This document shows positions 49,225 through 58,808 of a stretch of DNA of 64,000 nucleotides, one piece after another (positions within the stretch are counted from its first letter, which is position 1; every line of letters begins with the position of its first letter). Below the pieces are notes generated by a model. The model saw nothing but the letters and a program-made list of their open reading frames with translations, did not search any database and was not told the DNA's origin. This DNA comes from JACKEQ01 sp041389565 (GTDB taxonomy: Bacteria; Myxococcota_A; UBA796; GCA-2862545): positions 124,001 to 188,000 of the forward strand of contig JAWKRP010000012.1 of the NCBI GenBank assembly GCA_041389565.1, written 5' to 3'. Made by a program: the position numbers and the translations under genes.

Positions 49225-52161
49225 CTACTCGCGGCGCCGCGCGAACAGCGTGCCGAACAGCACGAGGAGTCCGGCCGCGGAGCGGACCCCGAGTCCGGCC
49301 GGGGCTCCCGGCGCCGTCGCGCAGCCGAGGCCCGAGCCCTTGTAGTACGTGACCAGGGCTCCGTCGGGGTCGAGGAACGCGGGGATGCCGTCGCCGTCGA
49401 GGTCGCTCGTGCCCTCCTCCGTGTCGGAGAGGCCGTCGCCATCGGCGTCGGTGTCCGCCCAGTTGGGCAGGCCGTCGCCATCGACGTCGCTGTCGGTCCA
49501 GATCTCGTCGGCCGTGGGGATGCCGTCGCCGTCGTCGTCGGTGTCGGTGCGGTCGGGCAGGCCGTCGCCGTCGGTGTCTCCGGGCTGTTCCTGGGCCGTC
49601 GGCACGCCGTCGTCGTCGTCGTCGGGGTCGAGATGGTTCGGGAGGCCGTCGCCGTCGAAGTCTCCGGGCACCTCGTCGCGCGTGGGCACGGTGTCGTCGT
49701 CGTCGTCGGGGTCCTGGAAGTCGGGCAGCCCGTCGCCGTCGGAGTCGACCGTCCCCTCCTGCCCGTCGGGCAGCGTGTCGTCGTCGGAGTCGGGATCGCG
49801 ATGGTCGGGCAGCCCGTCGCCGTCGGAGTCGGCGTTGCCCTCGACCGAGGACGGCAGGCCGTCGTCGTCGTCGTCGTCGTCGAGGTAGTCCGGCGTGCCG
49901 TCGCCATCCGTGTCGTCGTTCCGGGGGTCTCCGCTCAGGTCGACGTCCTCCAGGAGCGTGGGGATGCCGTCGTCGTCGTCGTCGGCGTCGCGGTAGTCGG
50001 GCCGACCATCGCTGTCGGAGTCGTCGTTGCGGGGATTGCCGTCGCCGTCGGGGTCTTCGTCGGCGGTGGGGAGCCCGTCCCCGTCGTCGTCGTCTTCGAG
50101 GAAGTCGGGGATGCCGTCGCCGTCCGCGTCGTCGTCGAGGCGGTTGCCGTTGCCGTTCGCGTCTTCGAGGAACGTGGGCAGGCCGTCCCCGTCGTCGTCG
50201 GGGTCGAGGTGGTTGGGCACGCCATCGCCGTCGGTGTCGATCGTGCCCTCGTCGCCGCTCCGGACGCCGTCGTTGTCGTCGTCGGGGTCGAGCACGTCGA
50301 TCAGGCCGTCTCCGTCGGAGTCTCCGGGCTCCTCCTCGGCGGTGGGGATGCCGTCGCCGTCGTCGTCGTCATCGAGGAAGTCGGGGGTGCCGTCGCCGTC
50401 GGTGTCGTCGTTCAGCGCGTTCCCGCTGCTGTCCCGGTCTTCGTCGCGCGTGGGGATGCCATCGCCGTCGTCGTCGTCGTCGAGACGGTCGAGGTCTCCG
50501 TCTCCGTCGGTGTCTCCGGTGGCCTCGTTCGCCGTCGGGACGGTGTCGCCGTCGTCGTCGCGGTCGCGGTAGTCGGGGGTGCCGTCGCCATCGGAGTCGA
50601 CCGTGCCCTCGACGGCGGTCGGCACGCCGTCGCCGTCGTCGTCAGCGTCGACGCTGTCGGCCAGGCCGTCGTTGTCGCTGTCTCGCGGCGCGCTCGTGTT
50701 GGGGGTCTCGAAGGCATCGTCGAGACCGTCGCCGTCGGAGTCGGGGTTCAGCGGGTCGCTCGGGAGCGACAGCGCTTCGAGGGCGTCGCTCAGGCCGTCG
50801 CCGTCGGTGTCGGGGAGCGCCGGGTCGGTGAGGTGGACGCAGGTCTCGGCGGCGTCGACGAGGCCTTCGCCGTCGGTGTCGACGGTGGCGTCGAGGACCG
50901 TGAGCTGGAACGGCGGGGATGCCGCGCGGTCGGACCAGGCCCACGTGTCGAGCACGTTGCCGTTGCCCTTGGTGGCCGTGGAGAAGTTGCCCCAGGCGCG
51001 GGCGTTGACGTTCGCGACGGTGGCGGCGTTCGGGTTGCCGCTGGAGAGGCCGTCGGGACCGGAGGTCTCCAGGGAGATCTGCCCGTTCGGCATGGTGACG
51101 GCGGCGCTCTGGACGGACCGGTCGTCCCAGTACATCGCGAGGGGCGTGCGCGAGAGACCTGCATCGACCGAGAACATCCGGAAGCCCTGGAAGGACGTCT
51201 CGATGTCTTGCGCGAGGTAGTGGAACTCGCCGGACGTGAGCCAGAGCACGCAGTCGTGGGTGCCGGGCAGCGCGATCTCCCCGTCGTCCATGGTGCCGTC
51301 GAACTGGACGGTGTTCGCGCCGATGCCCGCGGGCCCGAACACGTGGAAGTCGTCGGCGGACGTGGGGTCGTACGCGCCGTCGCCATCGGCGTCGCACACG
51401 AGGTGCCAGTTCCCCGTCACCGTCGAGTCGAACACGATCTCCCCGCCCACCACGCCCGGCGCGATGGCGCCACAGGCGGGGGGCTCGAATCCGGCGCCGG
51501 ACAGACCGGGCACGGCGACGCTCGGCGTGACGGTCTCGGGGGGCTGGAGGTACAGGCGCAGGCGGTTGGGGATGGGCCCGAACCCCTCGGGCTTCGAGCG
51601 TGCATTGGCGTTCGCCATGCCGCGGTCGTTCCCGAGCACGGCGTACACGAACCCGGTGAAGCCATCGGTGCGCAGCTCGACCACGCCCTCCTGGCCGGGC
51701 GATCCGCCGTCGACGACCGCGTAGAAGCTCCCGTCCAGGCCGTTCACGGCGTCGAACCCGCCTCCGTTGAGCGCCCATCGGCGGCTCCACACGCGACCGC
51801 GCGTGGGATCGGCGCCCGACACCACGATGGACCACGTGGAGAGCGGCTCGTCGCCGTTCACGCCGTCGACGTCGCCCACCCCGACGGGCTCGAACCGGTA
51901 GGCGCCGGGACCGTCGGAGGGCACGTACACCTGGCCGGGCGCGAAGGTGCCGACGAAGTCGCCGTCGGGCTCGTAGATCTCGACCATCGGCGTCGCCGTG
52001 GTGCCACCGGGCAGCGCGATCTCACCGTCGAAGACGATGGTCTCGGTGGCTGCATCGACGATGTCGACGAACAGCTGGGTGGACGGGAGCAGCCCGTGCC
52101 CGCTGAGGTCGTCCTGGTCTTCGGCGAAGGCGGCGAGGGCCAGCCACAGCGGCAAGGTCAC
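49225..52161 (-). CDS. Thrombospondin type 3 repeat surface protein with MYXO-CTERM-like tail
   Basis: 978 aa, GTG start at 52161 in a GTGA overlap. Signal peptide LPLWLALAAFAE, a beta-rich region to about residue 420, then residues ~424-932 made of about 24 calcium-binding TSP3-type repeats (DxDxDGxPDxxDxDDDxD). The tail CATAPGAPAG, a hydrophobic stretch, and FARRRE fits MYXO-CTERM. Such proteins fold on calcium and are likely displayed or shed at the cell surface, possibly in adhesion. The repeats make a GTCGTC-type trinucleotide low-complexity DNA tract that shadows several false ORFs. Confidence 0.85.
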   Translation of the reverse strand: MTLPLWLALAAFAEDQDDLSGHGLLPSTQLFVDIVDAATETIVFDGEIALPGGTTATPMVEIYEPDGDFVGTFAPGQVYVPSDGPGAYRFEPVGVGDVDGVNGDEPLSTWSIVVSGADPTRGRVWSRRWALNGGGFDAVNGLDGSFYAVVDGGSPGQEGVVELRTDGFTGFVYAVLGNDRGMANANARSKPEGFGPIPNRLRLYLQPPETVTPSVAVPGLSGAGFEPPACGAIAPGVVGGEIVFDSTVTGNWHLVCDADGDGAYDPTSADDFHVFGPAGIGANTVQFDGTMDDGEIALPGTHDCVLWLTSGEFHYLAQDIETSFQGFRMFSVDAGLSRTPLAMYWDDRSVQSAAVTMPNGQISLETSGPDGLSSGNPNAATVANVNARAWGNFSTATKGNGNVLDTWAWSDRAASPPFQLTVLDATVDTDGEGLVDAAETCVHLTDPALPDTDGDGLSDALEALSLPSDPLNPDSDGDGLDDAFETPNTSAPRDSDNDGLADSVDADDDGDGVPTAVEGTVDSDGDGTPDYRDRDDDGDTVPTANEATGDTDGDGDLDRLDDDDDGDGIPTRDEDRDSSGNALNDDTDGDGTPDFLDDDDDGDGIPTAEEEPGDSDGDGLIDVLDPDDDNDGVRSGDEGTIDTDGDGVPNHLDPDDDGDGLPTFLEDANGNGNRLDDDADGDGIPDFLEDDDDGDGLPTADEDPDGDGNPRNDDSDSDGRPDYRDADDDDDGIPTLLEDVDLSGDPRNDDTDGDGTPDYLDDDDDDDGLPSSVEGNADSDGDGLPDHRDPDSDDDTLPDGQEGTVDSDGDGLPDFQDPDDDDDTVPTRDEVPGDFDGDGLPNHLDPDDDDDGVPTAQEQPGDTDGDGLPDRTDTDDDGDGIPTADEIWTDSDVDGDGLPNWADTDADGDGLSDTEEGTSDLDGDGIPAFLDPDGALVTYYKGSGLGCATAPGAPAGLGVRSAAGLLVLFGTLFARRRE

Positions 52162-53048
52162 GGTTCCTCCTTCTCGGGTTCGGGCTCGCCCTCTCCGAGC
52201 CCGGCGAGCTCGGACAGGGTGGCGGACAGGTCGTGGGCGTCGGAGTGGAGCTCGGTGTGGCCCTCCTCCATCGCCATGGCGCGGGCCCGCATCTCGGGGG
52301 ACACGAGCTCCGTCTCCTCTTCGTCGTCGACCGGCTCCAGGTCGGCCTCGAGGTCGGGCTCGGGCTGGAGGCGCGGCGGAGGCTGCGGAGGGAGTGTGAT
52401 GATGCGGTCGTCGACGGCCGAGGGGTCGGGAACGGCCGGTGGGGCGGGGCTCCCGGAGCCCACCGCGGGCGGCGGCGGCTCGACGGTGACCTGAGGCTTC
52501 TTCGGACGCGGCGGCGACTGGCGCTTCTGCGGCGGAGGGGTGCCGGGCGGTGCCCACAGCGCACGCTTGGCCACGGCGCCGGGGTTCGTCTTGCGCGGGG
52601 GCTCCATCTCCTCGAGGAGGTCGCCGAGATCGGGCAGGTCGGCGAAGCTCACGAGCTCGGTCTCCTCTTCGGGCTCGACCAGCTCGGTCTCCTCGCGGAA
52701 GTCGGTGATGGAGTGCTGGGACGCGGGCTTGTGCGGCAGCCGGGCGTCGAGCGGCTCGGGACGGTCGGCGAAGCTGGGCTCCTCGAGCGACACGAGCAGG
52801 CCTTCCTGGGCGTAGAACTCGGCCAGCAGCGGGAGGAGCTCGGGGGACGCCGGGCTCACGGACTCGAGCTTGCCGCCGCGCCAGAGCGAGAAGCCCCGCG
52901 CGATGCGCTCGGAGGCGTCGGCGACCATGCTGGAGTCGCCATAGTCGAGGACGAAGGCGAATCCATCTCGTTCGATGATGCGTGCGAGGAACCGGGCATC
53001 TTCGCGCGCGCGCAGGGTGAGTCGGAGCACGTGCCGAGTGTATCGCAC
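52158..53048 (-). CDS. Hypothetical Pro/Glu-rich protein coupled to the TSP3 gene
   Basis: 296 aa. Residues ~1-75 look folded (VLRLTLRAREDARFLARIIE, FAFVLDYGDSSMVADASERI). The rest is low-complexity, rich in Pro, Glu and Asp, with a repeated short motif EETELV (residues ~120, 130 and 250) and a basic central part (PPPQKRQSPPRPKKPQV). No signal peptide. Its stop overlaps the TSP3 gene start. The repeats could be docking motifs; function unknown. Start at ATG 53048 is tentative. Confidence 0.65.
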   Translation of the reverse strand: MRYTRHVLRLTLRAREDARFLARIIERDGFAFVLDYGDSSMVADASERIARGFSLWRGGKLESVSPASPELLPLLAEFYAQEGLLVSLEEPSFADRPEPLDARLPHKPASQHSITDFREETELVEPEEETELVSFADLPDLGDLLEEMEPPRKTNPGAVAKRALWAPPGTPPPQKRQSPPRPKKPQVTVEPPPPAVGSGSPAPPAVPDPSAVDDRIITLPPQPPPRLQPEPDLEADLEPVDDEEETELVSPEMRARAMAMEEGHTELHSDAHDLSATLSELAGLGEGEPEPEKEEP

Positions 53049-53106
53049 AGGGCCGTCGATGGCTTAAGGTGCTCAGCCAGACCGTCGGAACCGCCGTGGA
53101 GGATGG

Positions 53107-54258
53107 ATGCACTTCCCACCGTTCAACGAGGAGCACGATCAGCTCCGCAAGCTCGCCCGCGACTTCGCCGAGAAGGAGATCGCGCCCTTCAGCGACGAGT
53201 GGGACAAGGCCGGAGCCTGGCCGCACCGCGAGATCTTCAAGAAGCTCGCGGATCTGGGGCTCCTTGGCATCCGGTTCCCCGAGGAGTACGGCGGGATGGG
53301 GCTGGATTGGTGGTACACCACCGCCTACGTCGAGGGGCTCGGCCATGCGCGCAACGGCGGCGTGGTGATGTCCATCCTCGTCGACACCGACATGGCGACG
53401 CCCATCATCGCCGAGATCGGCACGCCGGAGCAGAAGCAGGAGTTCCTCGCGCCGCTCATCCGCGGCGAGAAGATCGCGGCCCTCGGGGTCACGGAGCCGA
53501 ACTGCGGGTCGGACGTGTCGGCGATCCAGACGACCGCGAAGAAGGATGGCTCCGACTACGTCATCAACGGCTCGAAGACGTACATCACGAACGGGGCCAT
53601 CGCCGACTTCATCACGCTGGCCGTGCGCACGGGAGATGCGGGGCACGGGGGCATCTCGCTCGTGCTCTTCCCCACCGACACGCCCGGATTCAGCGTGGGC
53701 CGCAAGCTCGACAAGCTGGGCACGCGGAGCGTCGACTCGTGCGAGCTGCACTTCGACAACTGCCGCATTCCGCAGCGGAACCTGCTGGGCCACGAGAACG
53801 CCGGGTTCTACTACATCATGACGAACTTCCAGGGGGAGCGTCTGGTGGCGGCGCTCACGGCCATCCACTCGATGGAGCGGGCTCTGCACGACGCCATCCG
53901 GTACGGCACGGAGCGCGAGGCGTTCGGGCGTCCGATCGGGAAGTTCCAGGTCTGGAAGCACAAGTTCGCGGAGCACCTGACGGGTCTCGAGGCGGCGAAG
54001 GCGCTGACGTACCAGGCGGTCCAGAAGATGAACACGGGCGAAGACCCGACGAAGCTGGTGTCGATGGCGAAGCTGTTCGCGGGCGACCTGGCGCAGAAGG
54101 TGGTCTACGACTGCCAGCAGTTCCACGGGGGGTACGGGTACATCGAGGAGTACGCGATCACGCGGTTGTACCGGGATGTTCGACTGATCACGATCGGGGG
54201 CGGGACTTCCGAGGTGATGAAGGAGATCATCTGGAAGTGGACCGAGATGGGCGGCTGA
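53107..54258 (+). CDS. Acyl-CoA dehydrogenase
   Basis: 383 aa, full length. LPxxYGG-type GIRFPEEYGGMGLDWW, the FAD/substrate block ALGVTEPNCGSDVSA, YVINGSKTYITNGAIAD, and ERLVAALTAIHSMERALHDA with RxAFGRPIGKFQ. The catalytic Glu lies in GGYGYIEEYAITRLYRDVR, the ACAD signature at the C-terminus. It oxidises acyl-CoA thioesters, passing electrons to ETF; chain length cannot be predicted. It is divergent from the gene at 52158-53048 with a 58-bp gap, and marks the edge of the core block before the second island. Confidence 0.94.
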   Translation: MHFPPFNEEHDQLRKLARDFAEKEIAPFSDEWDKAGAWPHREIFKKLADLGLLGIRFPEEYGGMGLDWWYTTAYVEGLGHARNGGVVMSILVDTDMATPIIAEIGTPEQKQEFLAPLIRGEKIAALGVTEPNCGSDVSAIQTTAKKDGSDYVINGSKTYITNGAIADFITLAVRTGDAGHGGISLVLFPTDTPGFSVGRKLDKLGTRSVDSCELHFDNCRIPQRNLLGHENAGFYYIMTNFQGERLVAALTAIHSMERALHDAIRYGTEREAFGRPIGKFQVWKHKFAEHLTGLEAAKALTYQAVQKMNTGEDPTKLVSMAKLFAGDLAQKVVYDCQQFHGGYGYIEEYAITRLYRDVRLITIGGGTSEVMKEIIWKWTEMGG

Positions 54259-54404
54259 GTAGCGTTTGAAGTGGCATACCCGGAAATCTCGATTCCGTGG
54301 GACGCCACATCGCGCCACGCTCGATCCTTTGTTTTCCGCGTGCGTGTGTCCGGCCATGTGTCCTGAGTGAGATCGCTCCGACAACATGTGCCGAGAAGGA
54401 GCTT
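54259..54404. other. Short non-coding gap at island boundary
   Basis: Nothing recognisable between the acyl-CoA dehydrogenase stop and the truncated ADP-ribosylglycohydrolase. Base composition drops relative to the core here, marking the start of the degenerate island. Confidence 0.4.
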
Positions 54405-54585
54405 CCCACATACCCTCGGCCAGCTCGCGCTCCCGGACGCGCCGCTCGCGCTCGGCGCTCGGGTGGAAGAACGACTCTCCGAAGCAGTCTCCGAGCCGGA
54501 GGCAGTCCAGAGAGTGAGCGGCTCGCTCTGCGGCTTTCATCGTCCCCTCGGCTGAGAAGGTAGCCTCTCGGAACGGGATGGACAT
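54405..54585 (-). pseudogene. ADP-ribosylglycohydrolase family, N-terminal fragment
   Basis: About 60 codons from ATG 54585, or ATG 54540 (MKAAERAAHSLD). The motif RAAHSLDCLRLGDCFGESFF is the N-terminal signature of this family (GDAxG with a metal-binding Asp region), and the end EGMW is where the family continues WxWTDDT. The sequence stops matching there, so the metal-binding TDD block and the rest of the enzyme are missing. A broken gene from an accessory (possibly toxin-related) system. Confidence 0.5.
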
Positions 54586-54869
54586 CTGATGGCTGATTCA
54601 GCGTCGGCGATCGGAGAGCGCGTGACGTGCAGGGTGGCACGGGCGACCGGTCAAGGGGCCTGGGTTGTGCACGGTCCATCACATGCGACCCTCATTTGAG
54701 TGAGAGGCTGTCCGGTCCACGCACCAGCTCAGGGTTCGTCAATCCGACGTTTCGCTCGAGAACCTTCAAGACCGTCTCGAAGGTAAGCGGCTGGTCAGAG
54801 CCGAGCGTGACGAGGTGACCCACTGTTCCCCAGGGATTCTCCTTTCGAAGGTACCCCTCGGGCGTCCAG
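54586..54869. other. Gap with a short C-terminal tail of unknown origin
   Basis: A minus-strand reading in frame with the IS66 tail (54692-54870) ends LERNVGLTNPELVRGPDSL before the stop; it is not IS66-like and may belong to another broken gene. Otherwise nothing is supported here. Confidence 0.3.
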
Positions 54870-56440
54870 GAGGCGTGGCCGATCAGCGGCGTGGGGAGGC
54901 GCAGCCACGGCGCGCGCGAGCCGCTACGCTGCGAGGGCTCCTGCTCGCAGTCGCGGTACGCCATCGGCGCAGGCTCGCTCGCCGACATGGCGAACCGGGC
55001 CCGGTAGGCGCTGCGCTCTCGCTCGAACATCCAGGTCAGGTATGCCATCACGTCCACGCCGCACAGCTGGGCCAGTCTGGACCACCCCGAACAGCGTCGC
55101 CCATGGTGCCCCCCTCGGTGCTGCCCGCGAACAGGCTCGCGTACCGCAGCTTCGCGTGGCGCTGCTCCGCTCGCTCGTGGTTGTTGTCGAGGATCTCGGC
55201 GCGGTCGACGAACCGGGTGAGGTCGTCGAAGTGGTTATGGTAGAACTGGGCGGCCTCCTGCTTGAGGGGACGTGGTCTTGAGGGGGTTCCTCTTCACACC
55301 TGGTCAACCAGACCTTGAATCTTCGCAGCATCCGCCGGGTCCAGTGGCGCCGGAACTCACGATAGGCCCGCCCAGCGAGGCCTCGGTCGGTCGCCGTGTC
55401 TTCGAGCTCGTAGAGCGTCTCGATGAACCTACGTCCTGGGCTGCCTGGTGGGGATGGCTCTCCGGCCTTGCGGAACGCCCGCAGGGGGTGCGCGCGTGCT
55501 CTGCGAACGTCGCGCTGTGCGCACCCGCTCCGTTGCGGTCCCGGGCATCGCGACCAGGTGATCCTCGCACGGCCGAGGCGCTCGCGCAGGTCGCGCTTGG
55601 CCAGCCGAACTGGCACCAGAGTCGCGCCTGCGTGAAGACCAGGGTAGCCGTTCCAGGCCTTCGACTGTCCGGCGACGTTGCAGGTCCTCCAGCCTGGCCG
55701 CCCGAAGGATGGGCTGAGCCTGCCCAGTTATCGAGTGTCGTGTTGTTCACCGCCGCGCCGGCTCAGGCCGGCCGCCGGGGTGATTGTGGGGACGAGGGTC
55801 TTGGCACGCACCGGTCCTGAGGACGGCGTGGATGCACGGCTTCCGAGGGAACGAGCAGGCGCAACTTCGCGACGACGAGCCAGGCGAGGAAGCGGGCACG
55901 CTTGCGGCTTCGCATGGCATCGGCGGCATCTCGGCCGTGGTCGGCTTTCCGCAGTCCCCACACCGGTAGCGGGGCCCGTTCAGATGGCGTGGGTACTCCG
56001 GATGTTCACGAAGGAAGGCTGCACGTCGAGCTTGAGCCTGACCGGCGTCCTTCTTCTCGAGGTTCGCGCTCCCTGCAGTGAGCACGGCCAGGCCGTGCGG
56101 GTCCCTGCTCGTCGTGTCGAGGTGGCCGGGTAGCAACGTCCGGCCACTCCTTCGATCGGGGACGCGGGGTCGTCCTGTTGCGGTCCTCCAGTGCCTCGCC
56201 GACGGCGGCTCACCACTGGACGAGGGCTCGCTGCCGGCTCTCCGACGACGCGGGGCTCGTCGCTCACGTCGGCCTCTGGAGGGGAGCCCTGTCGGGCTCC
56301 GGATCGGGATCGGTCCAGCCTGAGGCGCTTCTTGCGCAGCTTGCGGTTCTCCTGCCTGCTCCGCTTCACCGGTCTCCCCGCCGCCGAAGCACGCATCACT
56401 TCGTCGAGCCGGTCGTTCGCCGGCGACGAGCACAGTCAGC
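54870..56440 (-). pseudogene. IS66-family TnpC transposase, multiply frameshifted
   Basis: Runs on the minus strand with IS66 blocks scattered over all three frames: N-terminal charged part (QENRKLRKKRLRLDRSRSGA), zinc-finger like YRCGDCGKP, ETLYELEDTATDRGLAGRAY and KLRYASLFAGSTEGG near the end (about 55100). At least four frameshifts separate these pieces. Follows tnpB and tnpA remnants in the normal IS66 order. Non-functional. Confidence 0.6.
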
Positions 56441-56589
56441 TGTCGAGCGATTTCCGGCTGGCCAACAGCTCGTGGAGAACAGGTCCACCTTCAGCAGCTT
56501 CGATCTCGTCCTCGACATGTCTCGTTGTCCCACAGGATCGAGCCTGTGGCAGGCAGATCCGAGAAGGATCGGCGGACGCTGGAAATCAG

Positions 56590-56945
56590 GGAAGGGGTCG
56601 ATGCCGGGCAGTAGCGGCGCCGCCGTCGGGCGTTGAGGTCGACGCCGTCCAGAATCGCGGCGAGCCGGCGGCGTCGACCGCGACCGTCCTGGACCCGTCC
56701 GTCGAGATGGGGAGCTCGAAGGTGCTCGCCTCCAGGCGCTTCGAGAAGATGCACCACCCGGACCGGTCCAGCCACAAGGTCTTCATGAGCCTCCGCCCAG
56801 CCGACCATGAAGCGCCAGGTGCGGCCGTCGGTGGGGTCGCGTTAGCGAGCTGCCGGACGCTCTGGCGAGGGCATCGAAGGAGCCGCGCATGTCGTGACGG
56901 GGTCGAGGGCGACGAAGATGCGAACGGTGGAGGGAAGGTCAGCAC
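56590..56945 (-). pseudogene. IS66-family TnpB remnant
   Basis: Fragments LPSTVRIFVALDPV, DMRGSFDALA and MKTLWLDRSGWCIFSKRLEA follow IS66 TnpB (Orf2) order exactly, but in three frames, so two or more indels break the gene. It would normally be about 115 codons and couple tnpA to tnpC. Confidence 0.65.
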
Positions 56946-57290
56946 GCGGCGACCACCCGAAGGAGACGGTCGAGGGTCCTGTCTTCGAAGGTGTCGTCGA
57001 GCTCGACGGTGAACGCGCCGTACCGGCACCGTGTACTGGGCGGGCTCTCCTCAGATGGGCAATCCGGACGACCCCGATGAAGTCTGATGTCGACGCGCCG
57101 TCGGAGGCTCGTAGCCCCGGGCCTCGAGCACGCCCCGCCAGGCCTGAGAGCGAATCGCGCATCGATGTCCCGCACCCGGCACCAATCCGCGAGTTCCCGA
57201 GGCCCTGCAGCGCCAATGAGTCCAGCGCTGCGATGGCCTCGTTCTTGTCCTCGATCTTCCTTCAGCCAGCGATGACCTCCTGCTTGAAGA
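56942..57290 (-). pseudogene. IS66-family TnpA remnant
   Basis: The 3' end reads FTVELDDTFEDRTLDRLLRV and a stop overlapping the tnpB start, as in IS66 tnpA. Upstream fragments (EAIAALDSLALQGLG and DIDARFAL) are in other frames. Completes the tnpA-tnpB-tnpC order of a decayed IS66. Confidence 0.5.
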
Positions 57291-57399
57291 TCACCAGGTT
57301 CGACGCCTGCGGCCCCCGCCCGGCTGAACGGTCACCCAGGAGGCGGACTGCCTGAACAGCGGGGTCGAATCGGAGCCCGGGTTTTCGAACGACGAACCA

Positions 57400-58140
57400 C
57401 CTACACCTGCCCGGAGCGCGTGAGACAGCCTTCCGCTGCCAGTCCATGGCATCTTCATCTCGGTGCCATCAGGCAGGCCCGCACGAACGAGATTCGATGC
57501 GAGCTCGACGTGCGCATAGTCCTCCTCCAGAATCGAGCCCTCGAGCCGAACACAGTGCGCCTCCCATCACCTGACCAACCGCCCGAAGTCGCTGCCCAGA
57601 CTGACCAACAGGGCCTGCCTGAATGGGTCACCATTGCACCGTCCAGGTACAGAGCATGACCGACCGCGTACTCTTCTCCAATCCGATGAAACCCGACCCT
57701 GTCGAAGCTCATCGGGTCCCTTTCGGGCGTAGAGGTTCACTGTAGGAGCTGAAAGTGGGTCGAAACGAGTCCGATGACTGCCTGTCGATCTCAATCGCCC
57801 GGAAAAATGGTTTGATGGCGCCGAATCCTCCTGAGCCGGGGGCAGTTCTTCATCTGACGATTTGTGCATCCACGCCAAACCGACCGTCCTTCGTGAACCA
57901 CACGTCTACCACACCGTCCGGAGCGGTACTCGAGCGAAGTACCGTCATAGCCAGAAAGAGCCCGATGTTTCGAGTTGCCATGCCGCCAGCTCGAAACCCA
58001 TACGGTGCAGCTCAGCAGACGCGCAGGCGTCCACTTGAAATCGCGCCAAGAAACGCCAGACCTTCGTCCAGATGAGCGGCTGGTTCAGAACAATATGATC
58101 CAACGAGAATTTCTAATTCGGATTGATACCCCATTCAGAC
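57400..58140 (-). pseudogene. Degenerate hypothetical coding region
   Basis: Consistent protein-like reading on the minus strand broken by one TGA (about 58016) and several frameshifts: YQSELEILVGSYCSEPAAHL, NIGLFLAMTVLRSSTAPDG then VVDVWFTKDGRFGVDAQIV, FHRIGEEYAVGHALYLDGAM, and EEDYAHVELASNLVRAGLPD. Family unknown; the composition suits a small soluble protein. Less GC-rich than the core. Confidence 0.4.
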
Positions 58141-58639
58141 TTTGAGTACCGGACCAATAGTGATCGCCAATCCACTCCCAGCCCTTGCCTGTATCGGTCA
58201 AGGCGTGCTCCGCAACCATGGCAACACAGCCAGCAGATTGTTCCTCCTGAAATTTGACCTAATTCGTCCCTCCAGATCCGTCCCGACTCAGGTGTCGGTG
58301 GAACGGAACGAGATGCGTGACGTCACCCGGTTCGCCTCGACGGACATCCGCGCGTCGCTGATCGGTCACGGCGCATCCGCTGTACGACGTGCCGCGGGGC
58401 GCGTAAAGCACACGCTCTGGCAGCGTCCCACGCGTGTCCGTGGGGCGTTTCAGGCTGCGATGGGACACGGTGTGGACGGTTTCTCGCGCGCGGCGCGTGG
58501 GAAACCGTGGAATCGCGGATCCCGTCGCCATGCCACCGGTGGTTCAGGCTGGGATTCCGTCGGGGGCGGAGTGTTGGTACAAGATGGTGGCGGCGGTGGA
58601 TACGGGTTCGCTCATGCCTGTACTGTCGCCAGCCGTTCC
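58141..58639. other. No supported feature
   Basis: About 500 bp with long overlapping frames on both strands but no recognisable domain, ribosome binding site or repeat. Probably remnant mobile DNA. Confidence 0.4.
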
Positions 58640-58800
58640 TACCGGGCTCCAGGGCTTGGCGCAGGGCTTACACTTGCCCAACTGGGTGTGGGTCGGCACA
58701 TCACCTACCTGCCGACGGATGCGGGCTGGGCGTACCTGGCGGTTGTCCTGGACCTGCACAGCCGCAAGGTCGTCGGGTGGCCCTGGACGACCACATGCGT
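58640..58800 (+). pseudogene. IS3-type transposase (rve domain) fragment
   Basis: Reads NWVWVG, then one frameshift, then ITYLPTDAGWAYLAVVLDLH and SRKVVGW, the first-Asp region of an IS3-type integrase-core transposase. Only about 50 codons remain, with no start or downstream catalytic residues. Confidence 0.6.
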
Positions 58801-58808
58801 ACCCCGGC

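Noticed and set aside
49500..50700. Possible CRISPR or microsatellite array
   Set aside because: The repeats are codons of Asp-rich TSP3 units, not spaced direct repeats with unique spacers.
49633..52494. Plus-strand Val/Gly-rich ORF of 953 codons opposite the TSP3 gene
   Set aside because: Mirror of the Asp/Gly repeat codons (GTCGTC); repetitive shadow with no independent start or domain.
52161..54585. Upstream extension of the TSP3 frame up to 54585
   Set aside because: The frame is open only by GC bias across the acyl-CoA dehydrogenase gene; the GTGA overlap at 52161 plus signal peptide mark the real start. Its far end does contain a separate truncated ADP-ribosylglycohydrolase fragment.
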